Assembly (NCBI GenBank): GCA_964030785.1 | Contig: OZ034978.1 | Coordinates: forward strand, 4,783,001 to 4,847,000 | Direction of reading: 5' to 3' | Origin: Siderastrea siderea | Taxonomy: Eukaryota > Cnidaria > Anthozoa > Scleractinia > Rhizangiidae | DNA length: 64,000 nucleotides | Shown: piece by piece, positions 44,485 to 57,900 of the stretch | Numbering within the stretch: position 1 is the first letter of the stretch | Layout: each line of letters opens with the position of its first letter | Position numbers and translations under genes: made by a program | Notes under the pieces: generated by a model | Told to the model about the DNA's origin: nothing | Seen by the model: only the letters and a program-made list of their open reading frames with translations | The model's database searches: none

Positions 44485-44918
44485 ATATGTCAGGGGCACC
44501 CGACGAGAAAATTTTAGCAAAATACTTGAAATATCATTTTCTGTTTTCTTAGATTATTTCAGAGCTTTCTAAAGGCATATTTGTGTAAGCTAATACAGAT
44601 TGATATGTTCGGCGTTTTTAGCTGAATATTTAATCCGCCGATAATTTTAGGAAACAGAATCTTATCCTCCTAATTTCCGAGCTGCTGATGGCTCTCCGAA
44701 AATGCTAGCTGACTTAGTATTTTATACTCTAAACAACATATTTCTCCCTCCGAAAACAATAGGAATTAATAAGTCCTCTTTTTACGAAAGTCTGAGGTGA
44801 TGTTTTGCCAAAGAAATTTCTAGCTTTCACTGCAATTAAATCCGAAAATCTCAGGTGATTTTAGGCCTGCCGAACACTGGTATTTTCCGAAACGAACCGT
44901 TGGGTGCCCCTGATATGT
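44485..44918. mobile_element. MITE with CAGGGGCACC ends and 6-bp direct repeat
   Basis: The element at 44491-44912 starts CAGGGGCACCCGACG and ends CGTTGGGTGCCCCTG. ATATGT flanks it exactly on both sides. A longer, more decayed relative is at 52077-52600. Both contain GAAAATGCTAGCTGAC and ACGAAAGTCTGAGGTGA. Non-coding. Confidence 0.82.
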
Positions 44919-47200
44919 TAGCGTTGTTTACGGTAAACAACCTTTAGGAGGCGTGTAAGCAGCCAAACCGGCTTAACGTGACCCTCATATGGCACATTGA
45001 GGATCTTCTTCAAAGGTTCTAAAACCAGGTCTAATATAATCGGTTCGAAATGTCCGATTGCCAATTTGATTTGAGATTCAAGGGTCATAGGTCTGTCCGA
45101 CGTGTTGCTAACATTGACTGAAAAGGTGCCTAGTAGAACCACCTTGTTCAGCATAACAAACAAGACCGCATGAAAGTACTGCTCAATAGCTTTCAACTGG
45201 ACCGTCAGAATGAAAGATTTGTTTCTACGTTACCTACTCAACAGGTAGAAACAAATTTCATGACCTTTTGGCGTTGAAAGGTTAATTGTAATTTTTCTCT
45301 TGCCCCGCGCAGGAAGTCGTTCGTTTCAGCTTTGATCCTTAAATTAGTTCTCCGATTGTCCGATTTGTCTTTTACACTGGAAAAACATCCTGTTTTCTTT
45401 GTTACTGTAAGGAAATATCTTTTTCCTACGAAACAACAATTGAGTCTAATTGCCAATTCAGTCCTACATTTAAATAAAGGTTGTAGATCGGTCAGACATG
45501 ATGTTTTGAACATCACCCTCAGTCGTTTAACAAAGGCGATTGATTATTAAGTTATAGCCTTAAAAGATAGAAACACCTTGCATAGCATAATCAACAGAAC
45601 GGAAGGAAAATACTGTTCTGTAATAGTCATTTGAAAGGTCACACTTTACGATTTCGTTCAGAAACAGAGAGAGCAAAACCATCTCGTAGAACGTATCCAA
45701 CAGCACTCCCGGAAGGTACTGCTAAGAGTCTTAATTTAGACTCTAAAGTTAGGAAGAAAAACCATGAAGAGTAGTTAGAGTCCTGGAGTGAAAGAGAATT
45801 AATTAATTCTAATGTTACTCCCACATAGGTAGTCAGTGTTAGTTTTCTTTAACAACAAGTCTAAATGCCAATTCGATCCAAGATCGTTAAACACGGACGA
45901 TCAAACACTGTAGTTCACAAGCATCTAAGTTGAAAAAAGAAATGGTCAAAGACAATGAAAATTTGCAAATTTGCAAAACGTTGAAGAAAACAAAGAGAAG
46001 AGACAAACTACTAGATAGCTTCTATTTCATTCACAGACTCAAAACGCTAGGAAAACGAAATTTCGTGAAAGGAACATGAACGACAGGACTTTGCTGGACA
46101 GAATACTATACTGTTCCTACAGTCTGTGGTCGTGGTTCGGTTTAGCCAATCTAAATCCGGATTTATAATGATGCGATGGAAAATCCAATTTTCCGTTCCG
46201 TTTAGGAGCAAAGCAATCTTACACGGATCGCAACCTACAGAGGAGGATCCTTCATCTGGATTGGTGTCTGAATCTGGTTTCGGATTGTGTGTTGCATTCA
46301 ACGACCTTGATGTTGTCGTGTATAGCACGCGTTCATTTATGATCCGGTTTGAACAGAAGTGGATTAGTAATTTTTCGGATTTTTGTTCTAGCTAGCACGA
46401 AAATTCAAACAACCTGAATATGCAAAATCTTAGAATGGATTGACAAAGAGGAACTCAGTGTATGAAACACCTCTTTTCGTTCTCTACAGAGTTGGTAGTC
46501 TTGGTACTCGATCTTTAGCGCTGTTGTAAGCACCTAGATACTAGAGTAGATAATTATTACCAATATATGTACAATCTTCAGTCTTACTACTTATACTCAG
46601 CTGTTCTATTACCAACATTAAGTTATCCCTCCGGTTCTTGCGTAAAACCTTTTTCAAGGGCGGTAGATCTTGGTGTTTATTTGACTGAAAACGTCCACGT
46701 AACAGGTGACGTAACTTACTTAGTTTATATGCCTATAGTCCGTAAAGCTACTTTTCACAAGTAAAAGTATAATAATTGAACCAAAGGGGCTGGGGGAAGG
46801 ACATTTCCCTCGGGAGACAAAAGCAAAGACCTAGGTACAACTTTGATAAGGAAACAATGTGAGAATTCTTCTGCTAAGTGATCGTGTCTAAACACATAAT
46901 CAAGGCTTCTCTTCATTAGCACTCCTACACATTAAACATACCGATGATCTGAAATGGCAACTGGTCAGTAACAACTTGTCTAGTAAGTAACCAGGCGACA
47001 ACAGTGCATTTAAGTTCTGCTACATTGATCTGCTTAAAGGCCTGATGTATTGTCTTCCTTTTGGCCTATTTACATAAAGCTCCACATCTGCAAAACCCAT
47101 CGCGTTCTCGCAGTGGGTCAGCAATATTTAGACAAAAAATCATAAACGTCAGACAACGTTAGAACTCAACGGGCTCTATTATCATTATATTTGGAAAAAA
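44919..47200. other. No gene seen
   Basis: Holds decayed 105-bp monomers at 45,130-45,230 and 45,555-45,730, and a repeated ACATCCTGTTTTCTT stretch (44,345 and 45,390). No frame shows domain or splice evidence. Confidence 0.45.
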
Positions 47201-47204
47201 ATAA

Positions 47205-47389
47205 AACCTCCCGCAAAGAAGATTACTTTCAGATTTCATTCAATTTTACGACAACAACATACAAAAGCTGTTTAATTTTATATACTCTCAATAAAACAAA
47301 GAAGCAGTTTGTGTGCACGTCGTCCACTAGGAAAGGTACTGTAGTTAAGTCATTTATTCTGTAAAAGTTTAAATGCGTGATGATGACGA

Positions 47390-47422
<33 letters not shown>

Positions 47423-47449
47423 TGGTGGTGGTGGTGGTGGTGGTGGTGG

Positions 47450-47485
<36 letters not shown>

Positions 47486-48245
47486 CAGTGAAAATGATTT
47501 TTAAGTAAAAGAATTGAACCCGCTGGAAAATTGAAGTCTTAAACTACTTTCTTCGTTTTGTCTTTCGGTAATTTTATTATTTCCTTGAAGCTATCACTAC
47601 TGAAAGATTCCCTGTTGGACTCAGGTCGAAAAATATTTCGGCCTGTTTTTCTTTGATTCAAAGCACATCTATCCCTCACGATTGTGTCTACAAAGTTGAC
47701 TGCTCTTCAATTAAGCACCCATACAAGAAATATGCCCTCCCACAAGGAAAAAGATTATTTTCGGATTTGATTTCATTTTCACAGCAACCTCTTGAAAAAT
47801 TGTAACGGCTGTTTTGATTTGCTCTCAGGAAAGCTAAGAAGAAGAAAACAAATTTGTGGTAGCGTAGTTTTGTCTTGGAGTCCGGTGAAATAGCAAATTC
47901 AGTTACCATTCAAATTGTAGCTGGCAATAGTGAGCCGCTATGTGTTTTTCATGTGCTGTAAAATTTCAGCTTGCGATGATTTGAATAATGATGATGATAG
48001 TAAAAAGATTTCAAATCGTTGTAAAATTTGAAGTCTTTAAATGTTCTTTTTTTTCGTGGGAACCCAAATTCAGCAAAACATTTCCTTATAGCTATCACCA
48101 CTGAAAGATTCGCTGTTGAACTCAGGTCTTAAAATTCATCCTGTTTTTCTTTGCCGATTCAAAGGCAGAGATCTAACACTGATGGTTTTGCGTCTGTAAC
48201 TGTCTGTAAGCTAGTCTGATCTTCAATCAAAAGCAATCAAAATGT
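47205..48245. repeat. Short tandem segmental duplication, unit about 0.55 kb
   Basis: CTATCACTACTGAAAGATTC with GACTCAGGTC and CCTGTTTTTCTTTG at 47,590-47,660 recurs at 48,093-48,160. The CCTCCC(G/A)CAA...GATTTCATT block occurs at 47,210-47,245 and 47,738-47,780. So two to three diverged copies stand head to tail. Non-coding. Confidence 0.6.
47380..47486. repeat. Compound trinucleotide microsatellite
   Basis: Successive runs GAT/GAC, then about eleven GAC, about nine GGT and about eleven GAT triplets. It lies within the duplicated segment; the partner at about 47,990 has only a short ATGATGATGATAG. Confidence 0.95.
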
Positions 48246-48879
48246 GATAACGTTAATCCCTTTCCCAGACGGTCACACTGAGCAAATAACTTTTTGTTGT
48301 CGTGGAACTGAAAAGTAACTGACGTTGTTGACTAAAAGTTCCTAAAGGAAGTTGTCATCTCAGGCAAACTGTTTTATGTAGTGTACTGATTTGTGTCCCG
48401 GTCAAGTAAAAGTGGATTTGTCATAAACAAATTGACGTTTGATTCAAATGCTTTTCGTACCACCCTCATTCGAGCATTTATGGTGAGAATCGGCATCATC
48501 AATATTCGATTAGCGACACTGCGTTGAATGGCTTGGAATGCAGAAGACTGGCGAAACCAATTGACTCTTCCAATTCCAAAACGAGCGCGAACTGGGGAGC
48601 GTACATAGTTCATTTACCTAAAAATACGTTTTACTGAAGGATGGTAATGTTGTTCAGTAGAAAGGATATAATAAGGTGAAGACCCACTAAACTACGGTAC
48701 CTCATAGCTGGAAAATTTTTCAGCATCGATCTCTCCCACTGTCCCTTCGGATGTTTTAGCGGAAAATCGGCCATAGTCACTTTGCACTCCAACAATAAAA
48801 ATTGAATTTTTGCCGGAAAATGCTCAATTTGAAGAGTTCAGTAAAAGTGTGCTGGGGTGGAGAAAGGGGCGTAAAATAA

Positions 48880-49135
48880 GAAATCGAAGACCAAAGAGGG
48901 ACTATGAAGATAGGAGCGGGTTACGGGATAAAAAAAAATATCATGCGGGGAGCAAGAGGTGGTTTTTCAATAGGCGGGATTCGGGATACCATGAATTTTA
49001 AGGTAGGGATACGGGATGAAAATACCATGCGGGAAGCGGGATTTGCTTTTTGGTTTTCCCGGGATGCGGGATACTATGAAGTCTTTGGGTGGGATACGGG
49101 ATAAAAATACCATGTGGGAGACGGGAGATGCTTCC
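48880..49135. repeat. CGGGATACGGGAT minisatellite
   Basis: Degenerate copies of (A/G)GCGGGATACGGGAT(A)AAAATACCATG on the plus strand, five to six units of 45-50 bp. The style is that of a widespread cnidarian interspersed repeat. Confidence 0.7.
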
Positions 49136-49784
49136 TTATAGGCAGAAAGCATTACAAAAGCAAGCCAAAATGACCTGACTGTCGAAATTTGACAAGAGTT
49201 TAAGACGGGGAGGGCGGTTGGAAACCATTATGGACACTTTCCGTCATCTGAGTGATAAATAACTGATGCACAGCTATATTGAAACGATTCCGTGTGAAAA
49301 GACCTCATGCGTATAACTATTTGCACAAGGATGAATGATGCTTTTTTGGCTCATTAGTCGATTCTTACAATCATCGACTATTCTTTTATTTCTAGCATAT
49401 CTTGTTGCTGTAATAAAGTGACAGAAATCCAGTGTTTCCTCGGACCTTGAAATGCGAGAGCAAACCTCTAGATTAGCGATAATGTCATGATAAGGCAAAA
49501 TCTTATTCAAGAAAGAACCTGGTCAGAATATTATTTTTATTTGTCTATTCAGTGCCATATAACGACAGAATGTAGAAAACAAGCAGGGAGCTGGTATTTA
49601 TGGTAAGCAGTCTTCGTGACTCCGTCAGGCTTATGTTGACGAGGTCACATCTGACTGAACAGTGTACTCAAAATAGAGTTGTGTATGAGGTGTACATGGG
49701 CCTAATCTAGTGTTAGTTGGTTCTTTCATATTTTCTCCAAATTAGAAAGACTGGTAGGCGAACTGAATACCAACAAAATGAGTT

Positions 49785-49925
49785 AGTTTCCAAAGAAGCT
49801 GTGGTGCTGTGTCGGTGGGGACGTTAAACACAAAAATTTGAATTTATCAGCTGAGTTGACAAGGTAAATTAGCCACCGTAGAGAAATTGAGAGCTGACGT
49901 TTCGAGCGAAGCAAGGGGTTGTGGG
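49785..49925 (-). repeat. Penelope-like tail fragment, second copy
   Basis: Minus strand reads CGCTCGAAACGTCAGCTCTC, then ACGGTGGCTAATTTACCTTG and GTCAACTCAG, parallel to 26,780-26,840. It continues into the stretch that matches 17,345-17,412. The upstream CTGACGA half of the ribozyme-like core is lost. Confidence 0.5.
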
Positions 49926-49929
49926 TTGC

Positions 49930-52070
49930 GCTTGGCTTCTATGGAGAACGGGGAAGCTATGCTGTTGTTAGGAACATGACAATAAACAAACTTATTGTGT
50001 GCGTTCGTGTAGGGACTTAACATTAGGTCACGGAAAGAATTAGGCTATAAATTGTCTTATAAACGAGTCCTTATAAAAAGGCGTGAAAACTTTGCATTAA
50101 GATTAGTGTTGCTTATGATGCTAACAAAGCAAGAAAATGTAGGGAGTCGAGAAAGCCATTTGAAGAATAAAAACAAGCAAGGGTATGATATATCGACCAG
50201 CAATATTACGTTATACGTTTATTACTGTTTTTATCAGCTTTTGACTGAAGTAAACCATTCCAGCATTGTATGACTTCAGAGAAATATCGAAAAATCGCAC
50301 ATCTTGGCTTTATTAAGCTTCACGGGTCATTCTTCTGCTGAACTGTAAAAGTCGGTAAGTAAACCTTTGAAGACGGATAACTTACCTATCGGTATCTGTT
50401 TTTAGAATTTCTTATCCACTTGTCGCGTCAAGAAATAGATTACAAAACCACAGTAATTCTTTTGGGCTAAAAAATTCTGCTCTCGCAGCAAGTGGGATTT
50501 CAAGTTGGCGGGTGAACCTTGTGTGGGCGTTATTTTTATCGAGCCGCCCTGCTTCGCGCTCAACACCTGTCGCAACTATAAAAACAACTGAAATAAAAAT
50601 AATTTCTCTGTTTTAAGTGTACCAACACGCGTTCATGTGCAACGGAAGTACACGCTACTTTTATCTGGCACGCGACGGCATTCTATATATAGATTATACA
50701 GGAGACATCAGCACGCGGGTGTTGCTTTAGCGGTTATTGACACGTTAAGTTAGGAAAGGGTCTCACATTTTTCCCGACTTCGGTTTCCGTATCGGTTAGC
50801 ATGATCAATTCCTACATCTTTGTGTTTTCGCTTGCATGCCAAAGACCTATTAACCGAGCGTACAAACTTGACAAGTCTGAGGATGTCATTTGACAAAAAT
50901 TAATTAATTACACCTGTGAAAAAAATCCTCAAGGGCTATCAATCTTTGAAATTCCAGATTTGTACTATGCTTTGTCAAACCTTAAGCTTACTTTAAGAGT
51001 ATATTAGTCATGAATTCTCGTTTTGTGAAATTACTTTTAAATTATTGAATACTGTCCGCCCTCGTTTTGTAATCATCTCCTTTGCAGTTAATATCATATT
51101 AAGGGGTTTTGAGGTTTACCAATCTTTTTCTATAAGTATTGCAATTGATATGATTATAATCACTTACTTACCACTTGTCTTATCACTACTGAATTATCAA
51201 TCATGAATTTCACATACATTAATGCGATATATCTCCTGGATACATATACCTTATGCACCTTTTAGTCAAAAAGAACTTTGATCAGTGCAGTCGCAAGGAG
51301 AACTCGAGTTATCGCACAAACCTTCAGAGGCGTATCTTGTGCTCAAGAAATAAGCGTGGATGTCTATCATAAATTAACACAGTAAAGAGGTAAAGTTGAG
51401 GTTTGTTGTATTGTGTAACAAAAGAAGCAACTATTTGAACAAACGCTCTAAAAAAATATCGAAGGCTTCAAAGTTAAACATCCAAAACACAGGTTTACTC
51501 CTTTAGAAGCAAAAAACTTACAACAAGTCCTGTAATCACAAAAATGGCCATCGTTGTGACACAAAAACAAATAACAACTGGAGACCGAATAAGACTAATA
51601 TTGTGTTATCTTCTGGACGAGAATTATGGAGACAAAATCACGTTCGTTTTACAAATGAAGGCGGATGCTGGCCTCAAGCATTGTCGTAAGGCGTGACTCG
51701 CCAAAAAGAACAGAAACTGGTCATTTTTGATGCATTTTTAACAACTGCTTATATGTCTCCGTTCAGTTTTAGTGGTATCGACTTTTTACATCAAAGATAT
51801 TCGGTTTAGAAAGTGGGGCCTTCAACGAAATTTTGCTTTCAGAGTTTATTCATATGTAAGTTTCCCCCGCGACCTAAAAAGTGGTAAAAACTGTCATGTT
51901 TAAATTATGATCTTTGAAAAACACTTCTTATTGATCATCCTCGCTGGGGAATCTACCCTACGAGCAAAGGTTTCTTGGTCGCTCAATGTGCCGGTCGAAA
52001 AGTCAAAGTGGAATACGGTATTCTCAAGTTTGAAACGTTTCGTATGGAAGGTTTTCAGGGTAACAATATA
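49930..52070. other. No gene seen
   Basis: AT-rich, with no supported coding, RNA or repeat feature. Confidence 0.5.
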
Positions 52071-52076
52071 ACTGCT

Positions 52077-52600
52077 CAGGGGCCCCTTAACGACAAAGTC
52101 TAAGCAAAATACTAGGAAATAGATTTTATGCTTTCTGAGATTGCTCCATACCTTGGCTCCACAGGATATCGACTGGCTTTGCTTTGGCCACTCTGCTCTT
52201 GGGCTTTCGCTTTGTCGCAGAAAAAAGTTAACCGCAGGTACTCAGGGTAATTGCTTTACGGCTTTTTAAAGGGATACTTATGTAAGCTGATATAGGTTGA
52301 TCTGTTCGGACTCTTTAGCTGAAAATTTAACCGCAGAAATTTTCAGGAGCGGAAACTCGTCTCCCGAACTTCCGAGCTACTTTTGGCTTACCGAAAATGC
52401 TAGCTGACCTTACATGTCGCACCCTAAACGACATATGTTCCCCTCCGAAAGCAACAGAAGTTAATCAGTCCTCATGTTACGAAAGTCTGAGGTGACGTTT
52501 CGCCAAAGAAAACTCTAGTTTTTATCGCAGTTAATTAGAAATCCGAATATCCCACGCAATTTAGGCGTTCTGAACTGATATTCCGGCGAAACGACCCCTG
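52077..52600. mobile_element. Decayed relative of the 44.5-kb MITE
   Basis: Left CAGGGGCCCCTTAACG, right CGAAACGACCCCTG. Interior matches 44560-44900 (TAAGCTGATATAGGTTGAT, GCTAGCTGACCTTAC, CGAAAGTCTGAGGTGACG). About 100 bp longer at the left end. Confidence 0.75.
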
Positions 52601-53566
52601 CTTGCTGCAATTTGATTTTTGTCCATTCTTTAGCTGACTATTGAAGTGGAAGAAATTCCTAAATAGAAGTAACCACAGTTTATTTTTAGCATTAATCCGA
52701 ATATCTAAGGCGAATAAGAGTTTCCCTGTAGATACTCACAGATACAAGATTTGATCGCCAATTACGAGATCCCATAATTATATGCAGATAAATTTAAATC
52801 GATATAAAGACTTTAATAACTAATTTGATCGCGACAATGATGTATTGACGGTGTCTTAACGTTTTCTCTACCTTTACCGCCTATTATCATTCTGTAAATG
52901 TTCATTAAAACTCCTCTGATACGAGATACAAATGTGTTTTATGGGGAGCGATAAGCCAAGAAAGACAGAAGGAAGGGAAGGGAGAAATAAACACGTCACA
53001 AGGGCAGGGAAAAAAACGCCGTGGGACGGTCAGACGTCAATTGAAGGAGGTTCGGATTATAAGCCTCTCTTATTCGCCTGTAATCTAGTTTCAAGTCGAA
53101 ATAATCCTTTAAAAATAAATGAAAATAGATAATTAAAAGATTAAATCATCCGTGTAAAATCTCGCGATGGCAGGGAAACGAGGCCAGCATAATTTTGTCA
53201 TAGAACCGTGTTATAAGTAGAATTGATTATAACTGCATGAAATGCACTAGTCCAGTTTGTCATAATATATTTGTAAGATAACATCAGGCATTCCTAGATA
53301 ACAAGATAGCAAGATAACATATAGACGTTGGTAGGTGCCTTCGGACCTTAGTTACCTTTGTTAGTAGGCAAAGCAGTTTGTAGAAGTAATGAGTTACACT
53401 TGTATTTCTTATGGGCCCATCTGGTTGATGAGAACTTCTCGTCAGTTCTTAGTAATAGGTTGGTCATCATTACGTGACCTCAGTGATTCGCGAATTTACT
53501 AAAAGTAACTTATAAGAAACATAATCCTAAAACATAACAATAAATAAAAAAAACATGAAATACGAC

Positions 53567-53802
53567 TCGGGGCGTATTTTCTCAAAAGCTCCGAAAACTT
53601 TTCGGTCTCGAAAGGCTATCGTAAAAATACGAACCAATCATTCTACAAAGCTGTTATATTGACATGTCCCCAAGATAAGAAATATTTAACTTATAACTAA
53701 GTTTCACGCTTAGAACTTCTTTGTTTACAAGATACAGTGTAAATTATGGTGCTCGAAATCGGCCCGTAAAGTTTTGGGGCTTTCGAGAAACCCACGCCCG
53801 AA
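53567..53802. mobile_element. MITE with TCGGGGCGT ends
   Basis: Left TCGGGGCGTATTTTCTCAAA then AGCTCCGAAAACTTTTCGG; right is the diverged complement, CCGTAAAGTTTTGGGGCTTT then CGAGAAACCCACGCCCGA. About 236 bp, non-coding, no clear target duplication. Confidence 0.7.
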
Positions 53803-54755
53803 TCAAGATTAAGCCTTAATCCTTTTATTTTCAAAATTGAAGGTCACGATATTCTTAGCGATTTTTTTCCTCCAGACCTTGCGAGATAAAAAATCCAACA
53901 TGGTGTGCATACATCCCGTATCCCGTTGAAATACAAAAGAGACCGGAATTTGACTTTGAAAATTCGAGAGTTTATGTGGAAGTTTAAGTTCTTCATAGAC
54001 AATTTCTAATTCTTGGCTTATACGAGCAACATTTAGAAACAAAAGAGTTTAACGGTGAGTAAAAACAAACAACGACAACAATTTCTTCTGGGTCTATAGT
54101 ACTCTTCAGAACAAAGTTATTGAGAAAAGAATTCTCAGAAAATTACAAGTCACAGTACGGCGTCCGACATGTTGGTGTCCCTATTGGGGGGCACCAATAT
54201 GGCGGCCATCAAAGTCAGTACAAGAAATGAGGCAGTGAATGAAATCAACATTCCTAGTTTCTCTTCACACTTACGGAGATGACATTTTTACGTTATTGCG
54301 ATACTTGACAGTTAAAAAGTAACGTAAAAATACCGGGGTTTTATGACATTTGAGAATTCATGTGTTGCGAGTTGCCACGTACGAATTGGATAAAATTTCA
54401 AAGTGCTTTGTTGTAAAATGAAGCAATACAGGGACATGAAACTGTCCTTGAAGATTATCTCACTGATTTGTTGTATGTAATGAAAGAGCAGCTTTGCTGT
54501 GCCTTAGTTTACGTTACTTTTCGAATTTTCATAACGCCACATGTAAACCTAAGGTCGAGTTTCATGTTTGCGTCAAAAAAAAAAAAAAAAAAGAGCAGCG
54601 GTTACATTAAGATGTTTTTGCTTTCGGATTAAAACTGTGATAAACATAGGCAATTTTTGTCGGACTCGAAATGTCCTGGAACATCAGGAGAAAGATACCT
54701 AGTGATTTTCTCAAAGGAAGACCATTTTTTGGGATTTTCCGAAGACTCAAAAGAA

Positions 54756-54950
54756 AAGCCTGAAAATAGTGGCCGAATTTTTGAGGCTGAATTCCATTTC
54801 CATCCTTACTATCTGTATCCAGCAAGCACACTTCCTTATAGTTTCAGAACTATCTGAGTAATTTTAAATAAAACTGAACCATTATTTTTGGGTTCTTATA
54901 GCTTTTTTTTTTTTAATTAATGTTGAAAATACGAGACATACCCCTTTAAA
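54756..54950. mobile_element. Diverged, partial relative of the TTAA MITE family
   Basis: CATTTCCATCCTTACTATCTG, ATAGTTTCAGAACTATCTGA, TGAACCATTATTTTTGGG and the end ACATACCCCTTTAA follow the same order as in copies 1-3. The left part cannot be aligned by eye. Confidence 0.5.
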
Positions 54951-54954
54951 GGAC

Positions 54955-57900
54955 AGAACGTTCATGGTAACGCGAGTGGAAGTTTTGAAGAAAAAGACAT
55001 AGAGAAAAGCCTTGGAAGTGGAGGCCAAGGCGAGCGCTTCCATAGCTGTTGCACGTTCGTCCAATTTTCGTGAAGTTTCCCATAAAAGTTTGCTGCTTGT
55101 TTTATGAAGTAAACGCACAAATTGTCTCAATTTCCACAGAGTTAATATGAGAAAGTTGTTAGGCCAATCAGAGCGTATAGTATAGGATAATAGTGTTAGT
55201 ATTAACTAATACAACACGGCTACACAACCAATTAGATTGCAGGATTAGTGATCAAACTTGTTTACACAAACATTAATTATTGCCCTCGGTGTCAGGGAAC
55301 CGCGATTGATATTTAACATGCCTCGAATTTTATTGTCATTTAAGTCACCGCGAGGTAATTAAAATACCTCAGGATATCTTGAACGTTTCAAAACCAGCGC
55401 TTGTGATTTTGTGAACAAAACGTGTAATGACTTATAGTAAATTTGGGTATTGCAATACACACAATACGCATGCGTTTCACGTCTTCAGGACTGAACTGAA
55501 ATCTCATACAATCAAACCAGTTTCTCAAGCCTGATGCTCAAATCTGTAGGTGTAGTTTTTTTTTTTAGTCTTAAAAGACCTAAAATAACCGCCACTTGAG
55601 CAACGGATGCAATCGATCCAATTTTACAAAAAAGTAGCAGGAAACGATCTTGTTATTAAAATGGCTTTCGAACTATATAATTCAGAAATAACACATTTGA
55701 CCCAGAGAGGCTAACAGGTTTTCTCTATAGCGACGCATTATGGCTTAGATCTAATCTATAGGTATAACATAAGACTTATTTTCTATCGAATGAGGTGTAA
55801 TTTGAGCTATTTAAGTACTTTTAAATACACCACAGTTCAAACGTCCTGCATGGGAGGTATTGGAATAAGGCCAAGAAATAATTCGTTTTACGCATGCATA
55901 ACCATTATCATGGGGTGAATCTGGCTGGTATGGGGTTTTCCAATAATAATTCGATTACAACTCAATTGAACTTTAATTGAACTTTTATGCGAAAACGGCT
56001 TGTGTAATGCTTTCTTTTGATGAAATTTTTATTGAGAGGTTTCATTTCAAATTAGGCAAGAGTTTCAACACAACTTTAAGATAATGAGTGCGGTCTGAAA
56101 AGTTGAGTTGTGACGAATGTTTGTGGTTTTTGGCTACTGACACTTCTATTTTTTTTTAACTCATTGCTCCTGCTGTGCAAGGTGTTTTGGATTTGACGCT
56201 GTGGATTGAAATGGTGTAGGCATAAAAGACATAAAATATGGTTAAGGCGATAATGGGAAAGAAAGGAATTCAAAATATACGACAATTTTACATTTGTTTG
56301 ATGGTAAACACTTAATAAGCTCACTTGACATAGGCGTGTAAAGTTGAAGGATGTTGGCAACTGCCATAAAGGAACTGTAAAACTATGTGTCTTTCGAACC
56401 TGGTTGACAGGTCAGCTTTTTTCAACAAATCATTCAGTTTTTCGAATCTTGCCACACTGAAAACCTTAAATGTGACAAAAATTTATTATAAAAAATCTTT
56501 CTTCAGATGTGAAGATTGAGTGGTTCTACTGTCATCAAAGGTCGCAGTGTTCTGGGTTTCGCAGTATGAGGTACTCCTTGGTTTCAAAAAACAAATATGT
56601 GTGGGTGGGCAGACTCTTACGTTAGAAAAAAATAATCCGTTCTTAAACAACCAAATACGTTTTGTAGTCTATAAACCAAGCCTCAACAATGATGCCTGTA
56701 GTGATTATTTAGACCTGTAAGTGATACTGTTTTCTTTCAATGGGGGAGATCATGAACAAATATAACGTTTCGATTCAGGCAGATGTCATGCGACTAGCTT
56801 TGAAACTGCACTTACGACAATTTTAAGAAACTTCCCATTTTATCAAGTTAAACATATCAATGAAAGATAGGACGCATCTGAAGTGGACTTATCTTTCATT
56901 TGTGTTGAACAGTTAGTTATGTTTTTTAGAGCAGTCCTTCATGTCAAGTGCAGGAAAACAAAAAGAATTAATGCAGTAATAAACAGCTTGCGTGGGGTTC
57001 TGGGGTGATGGAGGGCATCTTGGTGAAACATAGAAAATCCGTCGAAATGGGAACGACCCTTAGGAAAATTAGATATATAAAAACGGCTTAAAACGTATGA
57101 AAATTAAATAACGTCTGGTAGGGAAATCTCAGATTTAGTTCTTACCCTATGAAAGAATACTTCCCAGTAAATGTTAGTAAGTGACGCAGAGAGGGAACTG
57201 TCAGTTTCGCGATGGGAGGCTGCCGGCTTTGCTATTTTAGCAAGGATCTTTGCGGCTTAACCTTAAAGCCTTAGTTAAGAACACCCAGCAAGGCCTATGG
57301 ACCTTCTTAGGCACAAAACAGTTTAGGAAATTGACATCAATGTCTCTCTTGCCAACAAATACAATGAAGTGTCTTTGAAATGTATCATTTATCTGACAGT
57401 GTGTTTTAGATAATGTGAATGGGCGAATGTGATCAAGGATGGTTGACAAAGCTGTCTGGGATTTAAAGGAAGTCAAATTCGATTTCTTAGACATGCATTC
57501 CGGTTCATGATTTGTAGGCGTTTTCAGGTAGTCTTACAAAACGTTCCTAGACCTAATTTTGTCCCAGGAATTTCTCTGTTCTCTATCATATTTTGGTCAG
57601 TCGAATATCGTTTTTTTTTAAGCATTTAAAGGTGCAGCCTTGTCAAATAACGGCACGTATAACAACAAGGGCGTGCCACTAGCGTGTGTTGTTCACTAGC
57701 GGTGCCAGAGAACTCATAACGTGATGCAGTTACATCCAATAAACTGATATGTTTTTAAGTCATTTCTATCAAATTGGATGTACGTTGTACATCATTGACA
57801 CTGCTTCAGGCACCAGTCTGTTCGCAATATCTCTTCTTTCATTTCCATGCCCTCTGATGTCCCGTAAGAAAGAGAAAACGGATTATAGAGTCAATGTTAG

